A stretch of 64,000 bases of DNA from Marinospirillum alkalitolerans (GCF_045055655.1 NZ_JBANFI010000004.1:1-64000); one strand, 5' to 3'; numbered from the stretch's first letter, positions 52,658 through 61,072 are shown. Numbers and translations are program-made. The notes: generated by a model from the letters alone, not told the origin.

Positions 52658-52686
52658 GGCTGATCTGGATCACGACCAGATCAGCC
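52658..52686. terminator. Perfect 11-bp stem-loop between pyrC and hisI
   Basis: GGCTGATCTGG (52658-52668) pairs exactly with CCAGATCAGCC (52676-52686) around the loop ATCACGA. There is no T-run; it may slow transcription or stabilise the pyrC mRNA end. Confidence 0.45.
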
Positions 52687-52717
52687 CTATTGATCCACCA
52701 GTAAAAAAGAGAAAAGC

Positions 52718-53164
52718 ATGGCTTCAAGCAGTAGTTTTTGGCGAGATTTAGAAAACAGCCCAGTGGGCACCCAAATCCCCTGGTCACAAGTCTTGGACCA
52801 GATTCAGTTTAATGAGCAGGGGTTAATCACCGCTGTTGCGCAGCAGGCCGATACCGGCGAAGTATTGATGCTGGCCTGGATGAACCGAGAATCTCTAGAA
52901 ATCACCCTGCGTGAGGGGCGGGCCTGCTACTGGTCGCGCTCACGGCAGCAACTGTGGCGCAAGGGCGAAAGCTCTGGGCAAGTGCAGTGGCTCAAAAGCA
53001 TCAAGTTGGATTGTGATGGTGATGCGCTGCTGCTCCAGGTGGATCAATTGGGGCCTGCCTGCCACACTGGCCGCAAAAGCTGCTTTTATTTTGATCTGAA
53101 CAGCGAGCAGCTTGAAGTCACCAGTGCGCCGTTGATTGATCCCAAAGATCTTTATCAGGCCTAG
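52718..53164 (+). CDS. hisI: Phosphoribosyl-AMP cyclohydrolase
   Basis: 148 residues. Third step of histidine synthesis. The family motifs are all present: LMLAWMNRESLEITL, YWSRSRQQLWRKGESSGQVQ, the zinc-binding DCDGDALLLQVDQLGPACHTG and KSCFYF. No HisE domain is fused. A purine-rich AAGAGAAAAG precedes the ATG. Its stop lies 4 bp before the yidD start. Confidence 0.93.
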   Translation: MASSSSFWRDLENSPVGTQIPWSQVLDQIQFNEQGLITAVAQQADTGEVLMLAWMNRESLEITLREGRACYWSRSRQQLWRKGESSGQVQWLKSIKLDCDGDALLLQVDQLGPACHTGRKSCFYFDLNSEQLEVTSAPLIDPKDLYQA

Positions 53165-53168
53165 CCAG

Positions 53169-53540
53169 ATGCTCTGGATACAGCGCGGCTATCGGTGGTG
53201 TGCTCGCCTACTTGGGCGGGCGCTGATCGCGCTGGTCAGGTTTTATCAACTCTTTATCAGTCCGCTCAAGCCTCCCAGCTGTCGCTTCTATCCCACCTGC
53301 TCCAGCTATATGATCGAGGCGATTCAGGTTCATGGTCCATTGAAAGGATTTTGGCTGGGCATCAAGCGCTTAGGTAAATGCCATCCCTTGCATCCAGGCG
53401 GGGTGGATCTGGTGCCGCCGCACTCGACTTGCCGTGACTCCGCCTGTGCCCATCATGAGGCCACATCCGTGACCTCAACCAGCCAAGAAGAAACGCCTGA
53501 ATCAACTCGCCGCGCGAGCAACGGCAAAGATGCGCTCTAG
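53169..53540 (+). CDS. yidD: Membrane protein insertion efficiency factor YidD, with extended C-terminus
   Basis: 123 residues. YidD signature: FYQLFISPLKPPSCRFYPTCSSYMIEAIQVHG and LGKCHPLHPGGVDLVP in the first 80 residues. Usual YidD proteins have about 70-90 residues; here about 40 polar residues follow (HEATSVTSTSQEETPES), without a domain. It acts at the inner membrane together with YidC. ATG at 53169 chosen; the upstream ATG at 53136 would overlap hisI by 29 bp. Overlaps convergent sufE by 39 bp. Confidence 0.85.
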   Translation: MLWIQRGYRWCARLLGRALIALVRFYQLFISPLKPPSCRFYPTCSSYMIEAIQVHGPLKGFWLGIKRLGKCHPLHPGGVDLVPPHSTCRDSACAHHEATSVTSTSQEETPESTRRASNGKDAL

Positions 53541-53915
53541 CATGGCGTGTAACCCATTGCTGCGCGTCGGGCTCAGGTGCTTATCCAAACCCAAAGCAGC
53601 CAGAAAATCCGGTGGTGTCGCCAGTATCTCTGCCGCAGTACGATCACTGTAAATACGGACCAGCAGCGCAATCAAGCCGGAAACGATGGCCGCATCGCTG
53701 ATCGCCGCAAAATGGATTGTTCCTTCTTTTACCTCTGGACGAATCCACACCTGAGACTGGCAGCCTTCGATTTTATAATCGGCTATCTTCCACTCATCGG
53801 GATAGGTCGGCAGGGCCTTACCCAGATCGATAATGTACTGATAACGATCCATCCAGTTATCAAACATGGCAAATTCATCAAGCAGCTCTTGTTGAGCCTG
53901 TTGGGCAGGGGTCAC
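53502..53915 (-). CDS. sufE: SufE family sulfur acceptor protein
   Basis: 137 residues. Typical SufE: FDNWMDRYQYIIDLGKALP, the sulfur-accepting Cys in YKIEGCQSQVW (near residue 52) and GLDKHLSPTRSNGLHAML. It takes persulfide sulfur from a cysteine desulfurase such as SufS. GTG start with AGGAG at good spacing. The 3' end overlaps the yidD extension, so one of the two tails is under double coding. Confidence 0.9.
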   Translation of the reverse strand: MTPAQQAQQELLDEFAMFDNWMDRYQYIIDLGKALPTYPDEWKIADYKIEGCQSQVWIRPEVKEGTIHFAAISDAAIVSGLIALLVRIYSDRTAAEILATPPDFLAALGLDKHLSPTRSNGLHAMLERIFAVARAAS

Positions 53916-53981
53916 CGGCTTTCTCCTCAGTATTGATTAATAACCCATCATTCTACCAGAATGCCCATCAGCAGCGTGAGC

Positions 53982-54404
53982 TCACGGCTGATCTGCGCGA
54001 CGCACCTGTAGGCGATCACTGGCCGCTAAACGCACTCTTTGTCCTTCACGCGTGGTAAATCCACCTTCATACAGGTCTTTTTTGTAAACCCAAAAGACCT
54101 CTTCTGCTCCGCTTAAAGGTTGAATCACGCGCACCTCAAGCAGCTGATACTGATCGCGCCAGTGGTAAAGGCCATAACCTGAGCCAATCAACAAGGCAAA
54201 AATCAGCGCCGGAATCAAAGGGCTCATTTTTTTACCTTGCCCCAGGGCTGCGGCTTTGGTGTTATCAGTAAGAGTGTCATCAGCAAGAGGCCCTGTTGTT
54301 CTGCGCTCTGCTGCTTGCCGCTGTTTCAAACTGGCCTGCTGTTTGAGCCACAATCCATAAAGACTGGCAAAGACCAGTAATGCCACCAAAAGCTTACCTA
54401 GCAT
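53982..54404 (-). CDS. Membrane protein, unknown function
   Basis: 140 residues with two predicted membrane helices (about 3-20, LLVALLVFASLYGLWL; and 58-76, LIPALIFALLIGSGYGLYHW) and a small C-terminal beta-rich domain (VRVIQPLSGAEEVFWVYKKDL). GAGGATTCC before the ATG at 54404. Not recognised. 66 bp upstream of sufE on the same strand. Confidence 0.65.
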   Translation of the reverse strand: MLGKLLVALLVFASLYGLWLKQQASLKQRQAAERRTTGPLADDTLTDNTKAAALGQGKKMSPLIPALIFALLIGSGYGLYHWRDQYQLLEVRVIQPLSGAEEVFWVYKKDLYEGGFTTREGQRVRLAASDRLQVRRADQP

Positions 54405-54571
54405 GGAATCCTCTTCAACCCAGCTGAAAGCGCCAAGGGTAGCTTTTTTTGTCTTGTAATGCGAAAAAAACACACTTTCAAGCCAAAAAGCCAGCAGCCG
54501 AGCGCAAAAAAAGCGATAATGCCCGTTTATGCCTTGCTTAAGGCTTTTCTCTTTTTTGATGGATGTGAGTG

Positions 54572-56773
54572 ATGCAAATTCAGGTTGAGTTTCTCGATAA
54601 TCTTCGCCTTCAAGCGCAGTTTGATGATTTTACGGTGATCACTGATCAACCCATCCGCTATAAAGGTGATGGCAGTGCACCCAGCCCCTTTGATTACTTC
54701 CTTGCCTCCTCAGCCTTATGTGCGGCCTATTTTGTGCGTGTTTACTGCCTTGCGCGCAATATTCCAACCGATAACATTCGTTTGGCACAAAACAATATTG
54801 TTGATCCTGAAAATCGCTACCAGCAGATTTTTAAAATTCAGGTTGAGCTGCCTGAGGACATCAGCGAGAAGGACCGGCAGGGGATTCTGCGCTCGATTGA
54901 GCGTTGCACCGTCAAAAAGGTGGTACAAGCTGGCCCCGAGTTTCAGATTGAGGTGGTCGAGAGCCTCGCTGATGATGCTCAAGCGCTGTTAATCAATAGC
55001 TTGGATCAAGGCACGGCAACCTATATCGAAGGCAAGGATGCTCCAGTTGAAGCCAGTATCGCCAGAATGACTCAGATTCTGGCTGATCTGGGCATGAAAA
55101 TTGAAGTCGCCTCATGGCGCAATCTGGTCCCTCATGTGTGGTCCTTGCATTTAAGAGATGCCGATTCTCCAATGTGCTTTACCAATGGCAAGGGCGCGAC
55201 CAAAGAAAGCGCGCTCTGCTCAGCCCTTGGTGAGTTTATTGAGCGTTTAAGCTGCAATTTCTTCTACAACGACCAGTTCTTTGGCGAGCAAATCGGCGAC
55301 AGTGAGTTTGTTCACTACCCGAATGAGCGCTGGTTCTTGCCTGGACCTGACGATCAGCTTCCTGAAGGTCTTTTAGATGCCGCAACTCTGGCTTTTTATA
55401 ATCCAGAAGGGGAGCTGCGTGCGTCACATCTTTACGACACTAATTCAGGCCGACCCGATCGCGGCATTTGTGCGCTGCCTTTTACACGCCATTCAGATCA
55501 GCAGACGGTCTATTTTCCATCCAATCTGCTTGAGAACCTCTATCTCAGCAACGGTATGAGCGCCGGTAATACGCTGGCCGAAGCGCAGGTGCAGTGTTTG
55601 TCTGAGATTTTTGAGCGGGCCGTCAAAAAACACATTATTGAAGAAGAGCTGGTACTGCCAGAGGTGCCTGCGGCTTATCTGGCGCAGTATCCACATCTGG
55701 TCGAAGGTATTCAGGCGCTAGAAGCCCAAGGCTATCCTATCTATGTCAAGGATGCCTCCTTAGGTGGGCAGTTTCCGGTGGCTTGTGTCGCAATGATGAA
55801 TCCGAAGACAGGCGGGGTGTTCACCTCTTTTGGTGCCCATCCACGTTTTTCCATCGCCTTAGAACGGAGTCTGACCGAGCTTTTACAAGGCCGTAGCTTT
55901 GAGGGGGTGAATGACTTTCCCTTGCCAACCTTTAATTCAATGGCAGTGCAAGAGCCGAATAACTTTGTCGAGCACTTTATTGATTCCAGCGGCGTGGTGT
56001 CTTGGCGTTTCTTCAGCAGTCAGGCGGATTATGAGTTTAGTCCGTGGGATTTTTCTGGCACCACCGAAGAAGAAGCAGCCCAGCTTTTTGATTTGTTACA
56101 AGAGCAGGGCTATGAAGCCTATATTTCGGTGCATCAGGATTTAGGGCTGCCCACTTGTCGTATTCTTGTCCCCGGTTTTTCTGAGATCTATCCCGTCGAA
56201 GATTTGATCTGGGATAACACCAACAAAGCCTTGGCTTTTCGTGCCGATATTTTAAACCTGCATCAACTGAATGACGAACAACTCCAAGCGCTGCTTGATC
56301 GGCTCGAAGAAAGTCAGCTTGATGAGTATATGGATATCATCACGCTGATTGGTATCGAATTTGATGATCCTACCCCGTGGGGACAGCTGAATGTGCTTGA
56401 ACTGAAGCTATTGATTCATCTGGCGTTGGGGCAGCATGAAGAGGCGCTTGAGCGGGTCGAGCAATTTCTCCAGTACAATACCAACACCCACGAACGCGGC
56501 CTGTTTTATCAAGCCGTCAGTGCGGTGCTGAATATCACACTGGATGAAGAGCTGGAAGTGGATCATTTTAGCGAGAGCCTCACTCGGCTCTATGGTGTTG
56601 AACGCGCCGAGGCAGCTTTGGGTTCAGTCGCAGGGCAGGTGCGCTTTTACGGCTTGACGCCCACCAACTTGCAACTGACTGGCTTGGATCGCCATCAGCG
56701 ACTGCTGACCAGCTATCAAAAACTCCATCGTGCCCGTGCCCGTTTTGCCGCGCAGCAGGGCGAGGCGTCCTAG
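54572..56773 (+). CDS. OsmC-YcaO fusion protein
   Basis: 733 residues. N-terminal OsmC-like domain (about 1-135: SPFDYFLASSALCAAYFVRV, with a Cys as in peroxide-reducing OsmC) and YcaO domain (from about 160: GATKESALCSALGEFIERLS, EIFERAVKKHIIEEE, and a Pro-less C-terminus). YcaO-type enzymes use ATP to activate amide backbones; E. coli YcaO is linked to the methylthiolation of ribosomal protein S12. No peptide substrate or partner gene lies nearby. A long C-terminal helical region (600-730) resembles that of E. coli YcaO. Confidence 0.85.
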   Translation: MQIQVEFLDNLRLQAQFDDFTVITDQPIRYKGDGSAPSPFDYFLASSALCAAYFVRVYCLARNIPTDNIRLAQNNIVDPENRYQQIFKIQVELPEDISEKDRQGILRSIERCTVKKVVQAGPEFQIEVVESLADDAQALLINSLDQGTATYIEGKDAPVEASIARMTQILADLGMKIEVASWRNLVPHVWSLHLRDADSPMCFTNGKGATKESALCSALGEFIERLSCNFFYNDQFFGEQIGDSEFVHYPNERWFLPGPDDQLPEGLLDAATLAFYNPEGELRASHLYDTNSGRPDRGICALPFTRHSDQQTVYFPSNLLENLYLSNGMSAGNTLAEAQVQCLSEIFERAVKKHIIEEELVLPEVPAAYLAQYPHLVEGIQALEAQGYPIYVKDASLGGQFPVACVAMMNPKTGGVFTSFGAHPRFSIALERSLTELLQGRSFEGVNDFPLPTFNSMAVQEPNNFVEHFIDSSGVVSWRFFSSQADYEFSPWDFSGTTEEEAAQLFDLLQEQGYEAYISVHQDLGLPTCRILVPGFSEIYPVEDLIWDNTNKALAFRADILNLHQLNDEQLQALLDRLEESQLDEYMDIITLIGIEFDDPTPWGQLNVLELKLLIHLALGQHEEALERVEQFLQYNTNTHERGLFYQAVSAVLNITLDEELEVDHFSESLTRLYGVERAEAALGSVAGQVRFYGLTPTNLQLTGLDRHQRLLTSYQKLHRARARFAAQQGEAS

Positions 56774-56815
56774 CCTAGATCGGCTTGGCAGGGGATGACC
56801 AAAATGCGCGACAAA

Positions 56816-56836
56816 CCCCGTACTTTGAGTGCGGGG
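56816..56836. terminator. Stem-loop between the YcaO and recombinase genes
   Basis: CCCCGTACT (56816-56824) pairs with AGTGCGGGG (56828-56836) with one G-T pair. It sits between two convergent genes. No T-run. Confidence 0.4.
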
Positions 56837-56849
56837 AGGATGTCAAAAC

Positions 56850-58076
56850 CTATTCAGGGGTCAGTGGCTTCAACCCATGACGTCCTGTTTGCTCCTGCCA
56901 AGCGCCATCTTCTTCATGAAGATAAAGGCGCGTAGTTGCCAAGCTAGAGTGGCGTGCATTGCGTGCCAAATAACGCAGCTCCACGCCGGCATCGGCCTGA
57001 TGGGTGATCGAAGTATGACGAAACCAGTGGGTGCTGGCCTGGCGTAAGGTGGCCGCCATCTCTGGTGCTTGATCCTCAATAAACGCGGCGGCCTCAGCCG
57101 TGAGATCCTTCATCGTTCGATAAATCATATTGGCACTGATGCCCTCCGTCCCGCGTAGGTTGCGCACGAGCGGTGAAGCATCCTGCATCCATTCCGTCGC
57201 CGATAACCCCAGATGCTGACGATAGACCTTTAAGGCATCAATCAGCTTTGGCTGAGCTGGGATCTCAGCATACTTGCCTCCCTTGCCTTCGACAGCCCAC
57301 CACCAATAGCCACGCCGATAAAAGAAATCCTGCATTTTGGCCTGCGCCACCTCATGCACGCGCGGAGCGAGCAGATACAAAAAGTGCAGCAGAAAATGCC
57401 AGCGGGCGATCTGGGCTTGGCGCGCGGGTTCGGCCTCTTGCTCCTGACCTAGGCGCACCAGATAATCGACCAGCACCTGCCAGGTTTCTTGCTCTAAATA
57501 TCTTTCGCGCACACTCTTGGCTTCTTGGCGCGAGCCCTTGTGGCGCATCAAAGCCAGCGGATTACCCAGCAAATAGCCCGCATCATGCAAATACTGGAAT
57601 AAGCCTTTCAAAATACGCAGCGCATGCTGCTGGCTGGCAGGACTCAACGGCCCTTGAAAAGGCCGCCAAGCATCTGAGTGGCGCGGGGCCCGTCCATGCC
57701 CACACCAGCGCTTTGCAGGTTGAGGATCAGCTAAAAAAGCTTGATATTCCACTAAATCTTCTCGCGTCAAGCTCGATAAGGGCAGGCCGCGCTGCAACCA
57801 ACACCAGAGCAAAAGACGCTCCGCCTCTTTGCGATAAGTGCGATAGGTTTGGCCTTGGTATTCCGCCAGCCATAATTGGACTGCCGCTAAATCATGTGGT
57901 GCATCAATCTGGCAATGCAAATGCGCTGGCGGTCGATTGCGCCCAGAGGCACCGCTTAATTCAGCTGGCAGTGGAGCCAGACGCTCAAGACAACGTACGG
58001 GCAGCTCGGTCGCTGATTGTGAGCGCGCTTGTGGTGAAGAAGATTGTGACGCAGTCAAAGAAAGCTCGGAAGACAT
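56850..58076 (-). CDS. Tyrosine recombinase/integrase (XerC-like)
   Basis: 408 residues. SAM-like N-terminal domain (about 62-190: LAEYQGQTYRTYRKEAERLL) and a catalytic domain with RVHEVAQAKMQDF (first Arg), a Lys in WAVEGKGGKYAEIP, HWFRHTSITHQAD (HxxR) and HSSLATTRLYLH (His and nucleophile Tyr). All catalytic positions are present. No IntI-specific patch is seen. The ATG at 58076 lies beside a perfect dif-like inverted repeat (58141-58168) and is divergent from a KfrA-like gene. It is longer than XerC/D by about 100 residues. Confidence 0.88.
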   Translation of the reverse strand: MSSELSLTASQSSSPQARSQSATELPVRCLERLAPLPAELSGASGRNRPPAHLHCQIDAPHDLAAVQLWLAEYQGQTYRTYRKEAERLLLWCWLQRGLPLSSLTREDLVEYQAFLADPQPAKRWCGHGRAPRHSDAWRPFQGPLSPASQQHALRILKGLFQYLHDAGYLLGNPLALMRHKGSRQEAKSVRERYLEQETWQVLVDYLVRLGQEQEAEPARQAQIARWHFLLHFLYLLAPRVHEVAQAKMQDFFYRRGYWWWAVEGKGGKYAEIPAQPKLIDALKVYRQHLGLSATEWMQDASPLVRNLRGTEGISANMIYRTMKDLTAEAAAFIEDQAPEMAATLRQASTHWFRHTSITHQADAGVELRYLARNARHSSLATTRLYLHEEDGAWQEQTGRHGLKPLTPE

Positions 58077-58140
58077 GATTTTTCTGCTTTGTGATCGATC
58101 CGAAGGGCATCTTATCTCATCCCCTCTTACACCGCCACCC

Positions 58141-58168
58141 ATTCATGATAAGGGTGGTTATCATGAAT
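58141..58168. other. Perfect 28-bp dif/Xer-like inverted repeat
   Basis: ATTCATGATAA (58141-58151), GGGTGG (58152-58157), TTATCATGAAT (58158-58168). The arms are exact reverse complements, and the inner ATAA...TTAT with a 6-bp centre matches the layout of E. coli dif (11-6-11). CCACCC at 58135-58140 pairs with the GGGTGG centre, and CCCCTC (58121-58126) with GAGGGG (58170-58175). It may be the crossover site of the neighbouring recombinase, or an operator. Confidence 0.6.
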
Positions 58169-58192
58169 CGAGGGGTATTTTCGTAGTAGAAA

Positions 58193-58221
58193 TTGACGTA
58201 ATACGTAATATGTAATAAAGT
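58193..58221 (+). promoter_or_regulatory. Promoter of the KfrA-like gene with three tandem 7-bp repeats
   Basis: -35 TTGACG (58193-58198), 17-bp spacer, -10 TAAAGT (58216-58221). ACGTAAT (58196-58202), ACGTAAT (58203-58209) and ATGTAAT (58210-58216) fill it. Iterons in a promoter fit autorepression by the KfrA-like product. Confidence 0.6.
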
Positions 58222-58295
58222 CCTTTGTATTCACTAGCTCACTGCAAGCCTTGCACCGGCTGCAAAAAAAACCTGCTTTATGGAGCAAGATCACG

Positions 58296-59288
58296 ATGGC
58301 AAGAAATGGCGTTCAATACGAAGAAGTCGCAGCCTGCATCGAGCAGCTGATTCAGGCTGGAGAAAATCCAACCCTGCAGCGCATACGTGAACAGCTCGGT
58401 ACTGGCAGCTTTTCCACACTGAGCGAACACCTCAAGCGCTGGAAGGATGAACGCCAGCAAGCACCGCAAGCTGCAACCCGCTTACCGCAGAAGCTGATCG
58501 AGTGCGCACAGGACTTATGGCGCACGGCCTATCAAGAAGCCGAGAGCCAGCGTCTGGCCTATCAAGCCGAGATCGATCAGCAGCTTGATGCCGCACGATT
58601 GGCGCAGCAGGCCGCCGAACAACAGGCGCAGGAAATCGCGCAGCAGAATCAGCGCGTAGAGGAAAAAAACGCCCAGCTTATGAGCAAGTTGGAAGCCCAG
58701 GCAGAACAGCTCGGGCAGTTGCAGAATCAGCTCAGCCACCTACAGGCGCTTGAGAGCGAGCAAAAACAGCGTTTTGCAGAAGAGACAGCCGCCCTACGTG
58801 CGGCCTTGGCTGAGCAGCAGCAAGACTATGAGGCACGTCTGCATGAGTTAGCTCAGCAACAGCAGCAGACCCTACTCAAAGAACAGGAGCGCCATGAAGC
58901 ACACCAGCAGCGCTGGATGCAGGAAGTTGACCAAGCCAGACTGCTGGTGCGTCAACTGGAGCAGAAAAAAGAAGAGCAGGAAAAACGCCATCAACAACAA
59001 GAGCGGCATCACCAAGCGCAACTCCAGGCCAGCCAGCAGCAGCAGGCTGAACTTCAAGCCCGCCTGCGCCTACTTGAAGAACACCAAGCCGAGCTAATCA
59101 AGACTCAGCAGCACAAAGAAGCTCAGCTGCTGGCCAAGCTGGAAGAAAAAGAAGCCGCTTATTTGATCCAACGGCAAGAACAGGAAGATCGCTACCGCGC
59201 ACAAAAAGAGGCAGATCAAGAGGAGAAAATGCAGTTGAAATGGCTACTGGAGCAACAACGCCGCTTGCAGCCGCTGGTTTTGGTTTAA
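58296..59288 (+). CDS. KfrA-like DNA-binding protein with long coiled coil
   Basis: 330 residues. The N-terminal KfrA-type DNA-binding domain (about 5-60: YEEVAACIEQLIQAGENPTL, LGTGSFSTLSEHLKRWKDE) is followed by a Gln/Glu-rich coiled coil to the end (for example ARLAQQAAEQQAQEIAQQNQ). KfrA proteins of plasmids bind their own promoter and form filaments that help partition; chromosomal relatives have unknown roles. The ATG at 58296 is preferred over upstream starts, and a GGAG lies about 15 bp in front. Divergent from the recombinase, sharing one control region. Confidence 0.8.
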   Translation: MARNGVQYEEVAACIEQLIQAGENPTLQRIREQLGTGSFSTLSEHLKRWKDERQQAPQAATRLPQKLIECAQDLWRTAYQEAESQRLAYQAEIDQQLDAARLAQQAAEQQAQEIAQQNQRVEEKNAQLMSKLEAQAEQLGQLQNQLSHLQALESEQKQRFAEETAALRAALAEQQQDYEARLHELAQQQQQTLLKEQERHEAHQQRWMQEVDQARLLVRQLEQKKEEQEKRHQQQERHHQAQLQASQQQQAELQARLRLLEEHQAELIKTQQHKEAQLLAKLEEKEAAYLIQRQEQEDRYRAQKEADQEEKMQLKWLLEQQRRLQPLVLV

Positions 59289-59292
59289 GAGG

Positions 59293-59337
59293 CCTCTGAT
59301 TCACTATTGTGCTTGCTGATGCTGCGTTGATCAGAGG
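59293..59337 (+). repeat. Dispersed 45-bp repeat, copy 3
   Basis: Starts CCTCTGATTCACTATTGTGC and ends CTGCGTTGATCAGAGG; the ends are a 7-bp inverted repeat. It is the closest match to the copy at 43075-43119. It lies 5 bp past the KfrA-like stop. Confidence 0.75.
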
Positions 59338-59372
59338 CACCTTAGCTGCCTCATAACGAGAGTCGAAATATT

Positions 59373-59396
59373 TGCTAATCTTTATCATTTGCATTA
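59373..59396. promoter_or_regulatory. Probable Fur box upstream of the FhuF-like gene
   Basis: CTAATCTTTATCATTTGCAT is a fair match to the A/T-rich Fur consensus (repeated NATAAT-like hexamers), with the centre about 48 bp before the gene. It fits iron control of a siderophore reductase. Confidence 0.55.
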
Positions 59397-59432
59397 GGAT
59401 GCTGGCCTCTAATTGCCAAAAGCTGCACTGCC

Positions 59433-60170
59433 ATGAGCCACACTCTCTCAACCCTCTATGTCGGCCCACTCGAAAACTTTGCTCCCCCTCTTGTCTCGCC
59501 AACACCTGGGCCACAGGCCTTACCAGCGACTGAGCTGCAAAACCCGAATTACCTCAAGCAGCTACTCGCTCGCTTCGGGGCCCAGTATGGTCCTGAGGCG
59601 GATCTAAAGGCCGTCGCTTCACTCTGGTCAAAATGGCATTTCAGCGCCTTGATTGCCACCGCGCTTGCAGCCAACCTGCTACTCGGACGAGATCTTCCTG
59701 TGGGGCTGAAGGAGCTTTATTTCACTCAGTCTGCTGATGGCAAAACCACTGGCTTTACGCTCGCGCACGCGGGCCAACCTCTTTCCAACCAAGATGATTT
59801 TTCACGCTTTAAGAGCCTGATTGATCAGCACTTAAGCCCACTGATTAACGCACTGGCATTGGTGAGCGGCGCTTCAGCCAAGGTGTTTTGGAGCAATGCC
59901 GGTAACTATCTTGAGTTCTTCACATCGGCGATCCAAACCCATCCTCTGGCTGTGCCCACAAGCAATCAACCAGCCCAGAGACTCTTAGAGAGCCGCTCTC
60001 TGCCTGATGGGCAGCGTAATCCTCTGTACCTTCCTGTGCGTTACATTGAAGCAGAAGATGCTGCTGATCCAAAGCGCATCCGGCGCTTGTGCTGTCTGCG
60101 CTATTTGATTGACGAGCTGGGATATTGCGGCAACTGCCCTGTTGCCTGTCGGCGTTCTATTCAGAGTTAG
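59433..60170 (+). CDS. fhuF: FhuF-like siderophore ferric-iron reductase
   Basis: 245 residues. The C-terminal pattern Cys-Cys-x10-Cys-x2-Cys (RRLCCLRYLIDELGYCGNCP, near residues 216-235) is the FhuF [2Fe-2S] cluster. The helical N-terminal part has SLWSKWHFSALIATALAANL. It reduces siderophore-bound Fe3+ in the cytoplasm so that iron is released. A likely Fur box lies directly upstream. No siderophore transport genes are in this window. Confidence 0.85.
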   Translation: MSHTLSTLYVGPLENFAPPLVSPTPGPQALPATELQNPNYLKQLLARFGAQYGPEADLKAVASLWSKWHFSALIATALAANLLLGRDLPVGLKELYFTQSADGKTTGFTLAHAGQPLSNQDDFSRFKSLIDQHLSPLINALALVSGASAKVFWSNAGNYLEFFTSAIQTHPLAVPTSNQPAQRLLESRSLPDGQRNPLYLPVRYIEAEDAADPKRIRRLCCLRYLIDELGYCGNCPVACRRSIQS

Positions 60171-60247
60171 AGTTAAATGACAAATGGCATCTGCTGTTGA
60201 CGATGAGCCCACCTTGCATGGGCTCAACAGATGAGTGAAGAGATCAC

Positions 60248-60865
60248 CTATTTGTAATAGGCGTTTTCGGTCACGGTATGGTCGGTCACATCGCGAATGC
60301 CCTTGAGTTCAGGCAGGCGCTCAAGCAGCGTTTTCTCGACACCATCTTTCAGCGTCAGATCAACTGCAGAACAGCCCTGGCAGCCACCACCAAATTGTAA
60401 AACAGCCACCTTGTCTTCGGTGATTTCAATCAATTTGATCTCACCACCATGTGCTGCCAGACCTGGATTGATATCACTATAAAGGATGTAGTTAATCTGA
60501 TCCGCCAAGGGGCTGTCTTTGCTGACCTTAGGCATCTTGGCATTCGGGGCCTTAATCGTCAGCTGTCCACCCATACGGTCTGGGTTAAAGTCCACGACGG
60601 CCTCTTCCAGAAAAGGCAGGCTGTTTTTCTCCAGATAAACCTTAATTTTCTCAAGCTCTAAGAGTTCGTCTTGCGGCTCTTCTTCACCTGGGCGGCTATA
60701 AGCGAGACAGGTTTCGGCATAGGGCGTGCCTGGCTGGGTAATAAAGACCCGTACTGCCATGCCTTCAACCGCTTGCTTGGAAAGGAGTTCGGCCAGATAG
60801 TCTTCAGCTGATGCTGTAATTTGTATAGGCTGGCGAGTCACTTCCTGGCTTAGTTCTTGGGTCAT
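60248..60865 (-). CDS. nfuA: Fe/S biogenesis protein NfuA
   Basis: 205 residues. N-terminal degenerate A-type (IscA-like) domain (about 14-105) and C-terminal NifU domain with the cluster-binding CxxC in FGGGCQGCSAVD (near residues 159-164). It carries 4Fe-4S clusters to target apoproteins under oxidative or iron stress. Length and domain order match E. coli NfuA (191 residues). It is divergent from metH; the 200 bp between them hold both promoters. Confidence 0.93.
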   Translation of the reverse strand: MTQELSQEVTRQPIQITASAEDYLAELLSKQAVEGMAVRVFITQPGTPYAETCLAYSRPGEEEPQDELLELEKIKVYLEKNSLPFLEEAVVDFNPDRMGGQLTIKAPNAKMPKVSKDSPLADQINYILYSDINPGLAAHGGEIKLIEITEDKVAVLQFGGGCQGCSAVDLTLKDGVEKTLLERLPELKGIRDVTDHTVTENAYYK

Positions 60866-61072
60866 GCTGAATTACCTCAAATAAATCTGTACTGGTGACA
60901 GTCCTGCTGTCGATACGGCAGGAGGATGCGCCCATCTTATGCCATCTGCACGCAGAATAAAATACCCTAGTCTTTTGATTGGTCTTTAAACCCAGCTCAG
61001 GAAGGCATTTTTTCGCGGCCAAATCCGACTTTTTTGTTACACTAGCCGCATTCTTTTTTCTGGAGTCTGAAC

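Noticed and set aside
56850..58076. Recombinase as the integrase (IntI) of the cassette block
   Set aside because: It is more than 50 kb from the cassettes, shows no IntI-specific insertion that I can see, and has its own nearby dif-like repeat.
57173..58078. 301-residue open frame on the plus strand
   Set aside because: Antisense to the tyrosine recombinase, whose catalytic motifs are clear; the plus frame has no recognisable domain.
60866..61072. Riboswitch (cobalamin or SAM) before metH
   Set aside because: Only a short CCTGC/GCAGG hairpin is visible; I see no B12 box or SAM-box core.
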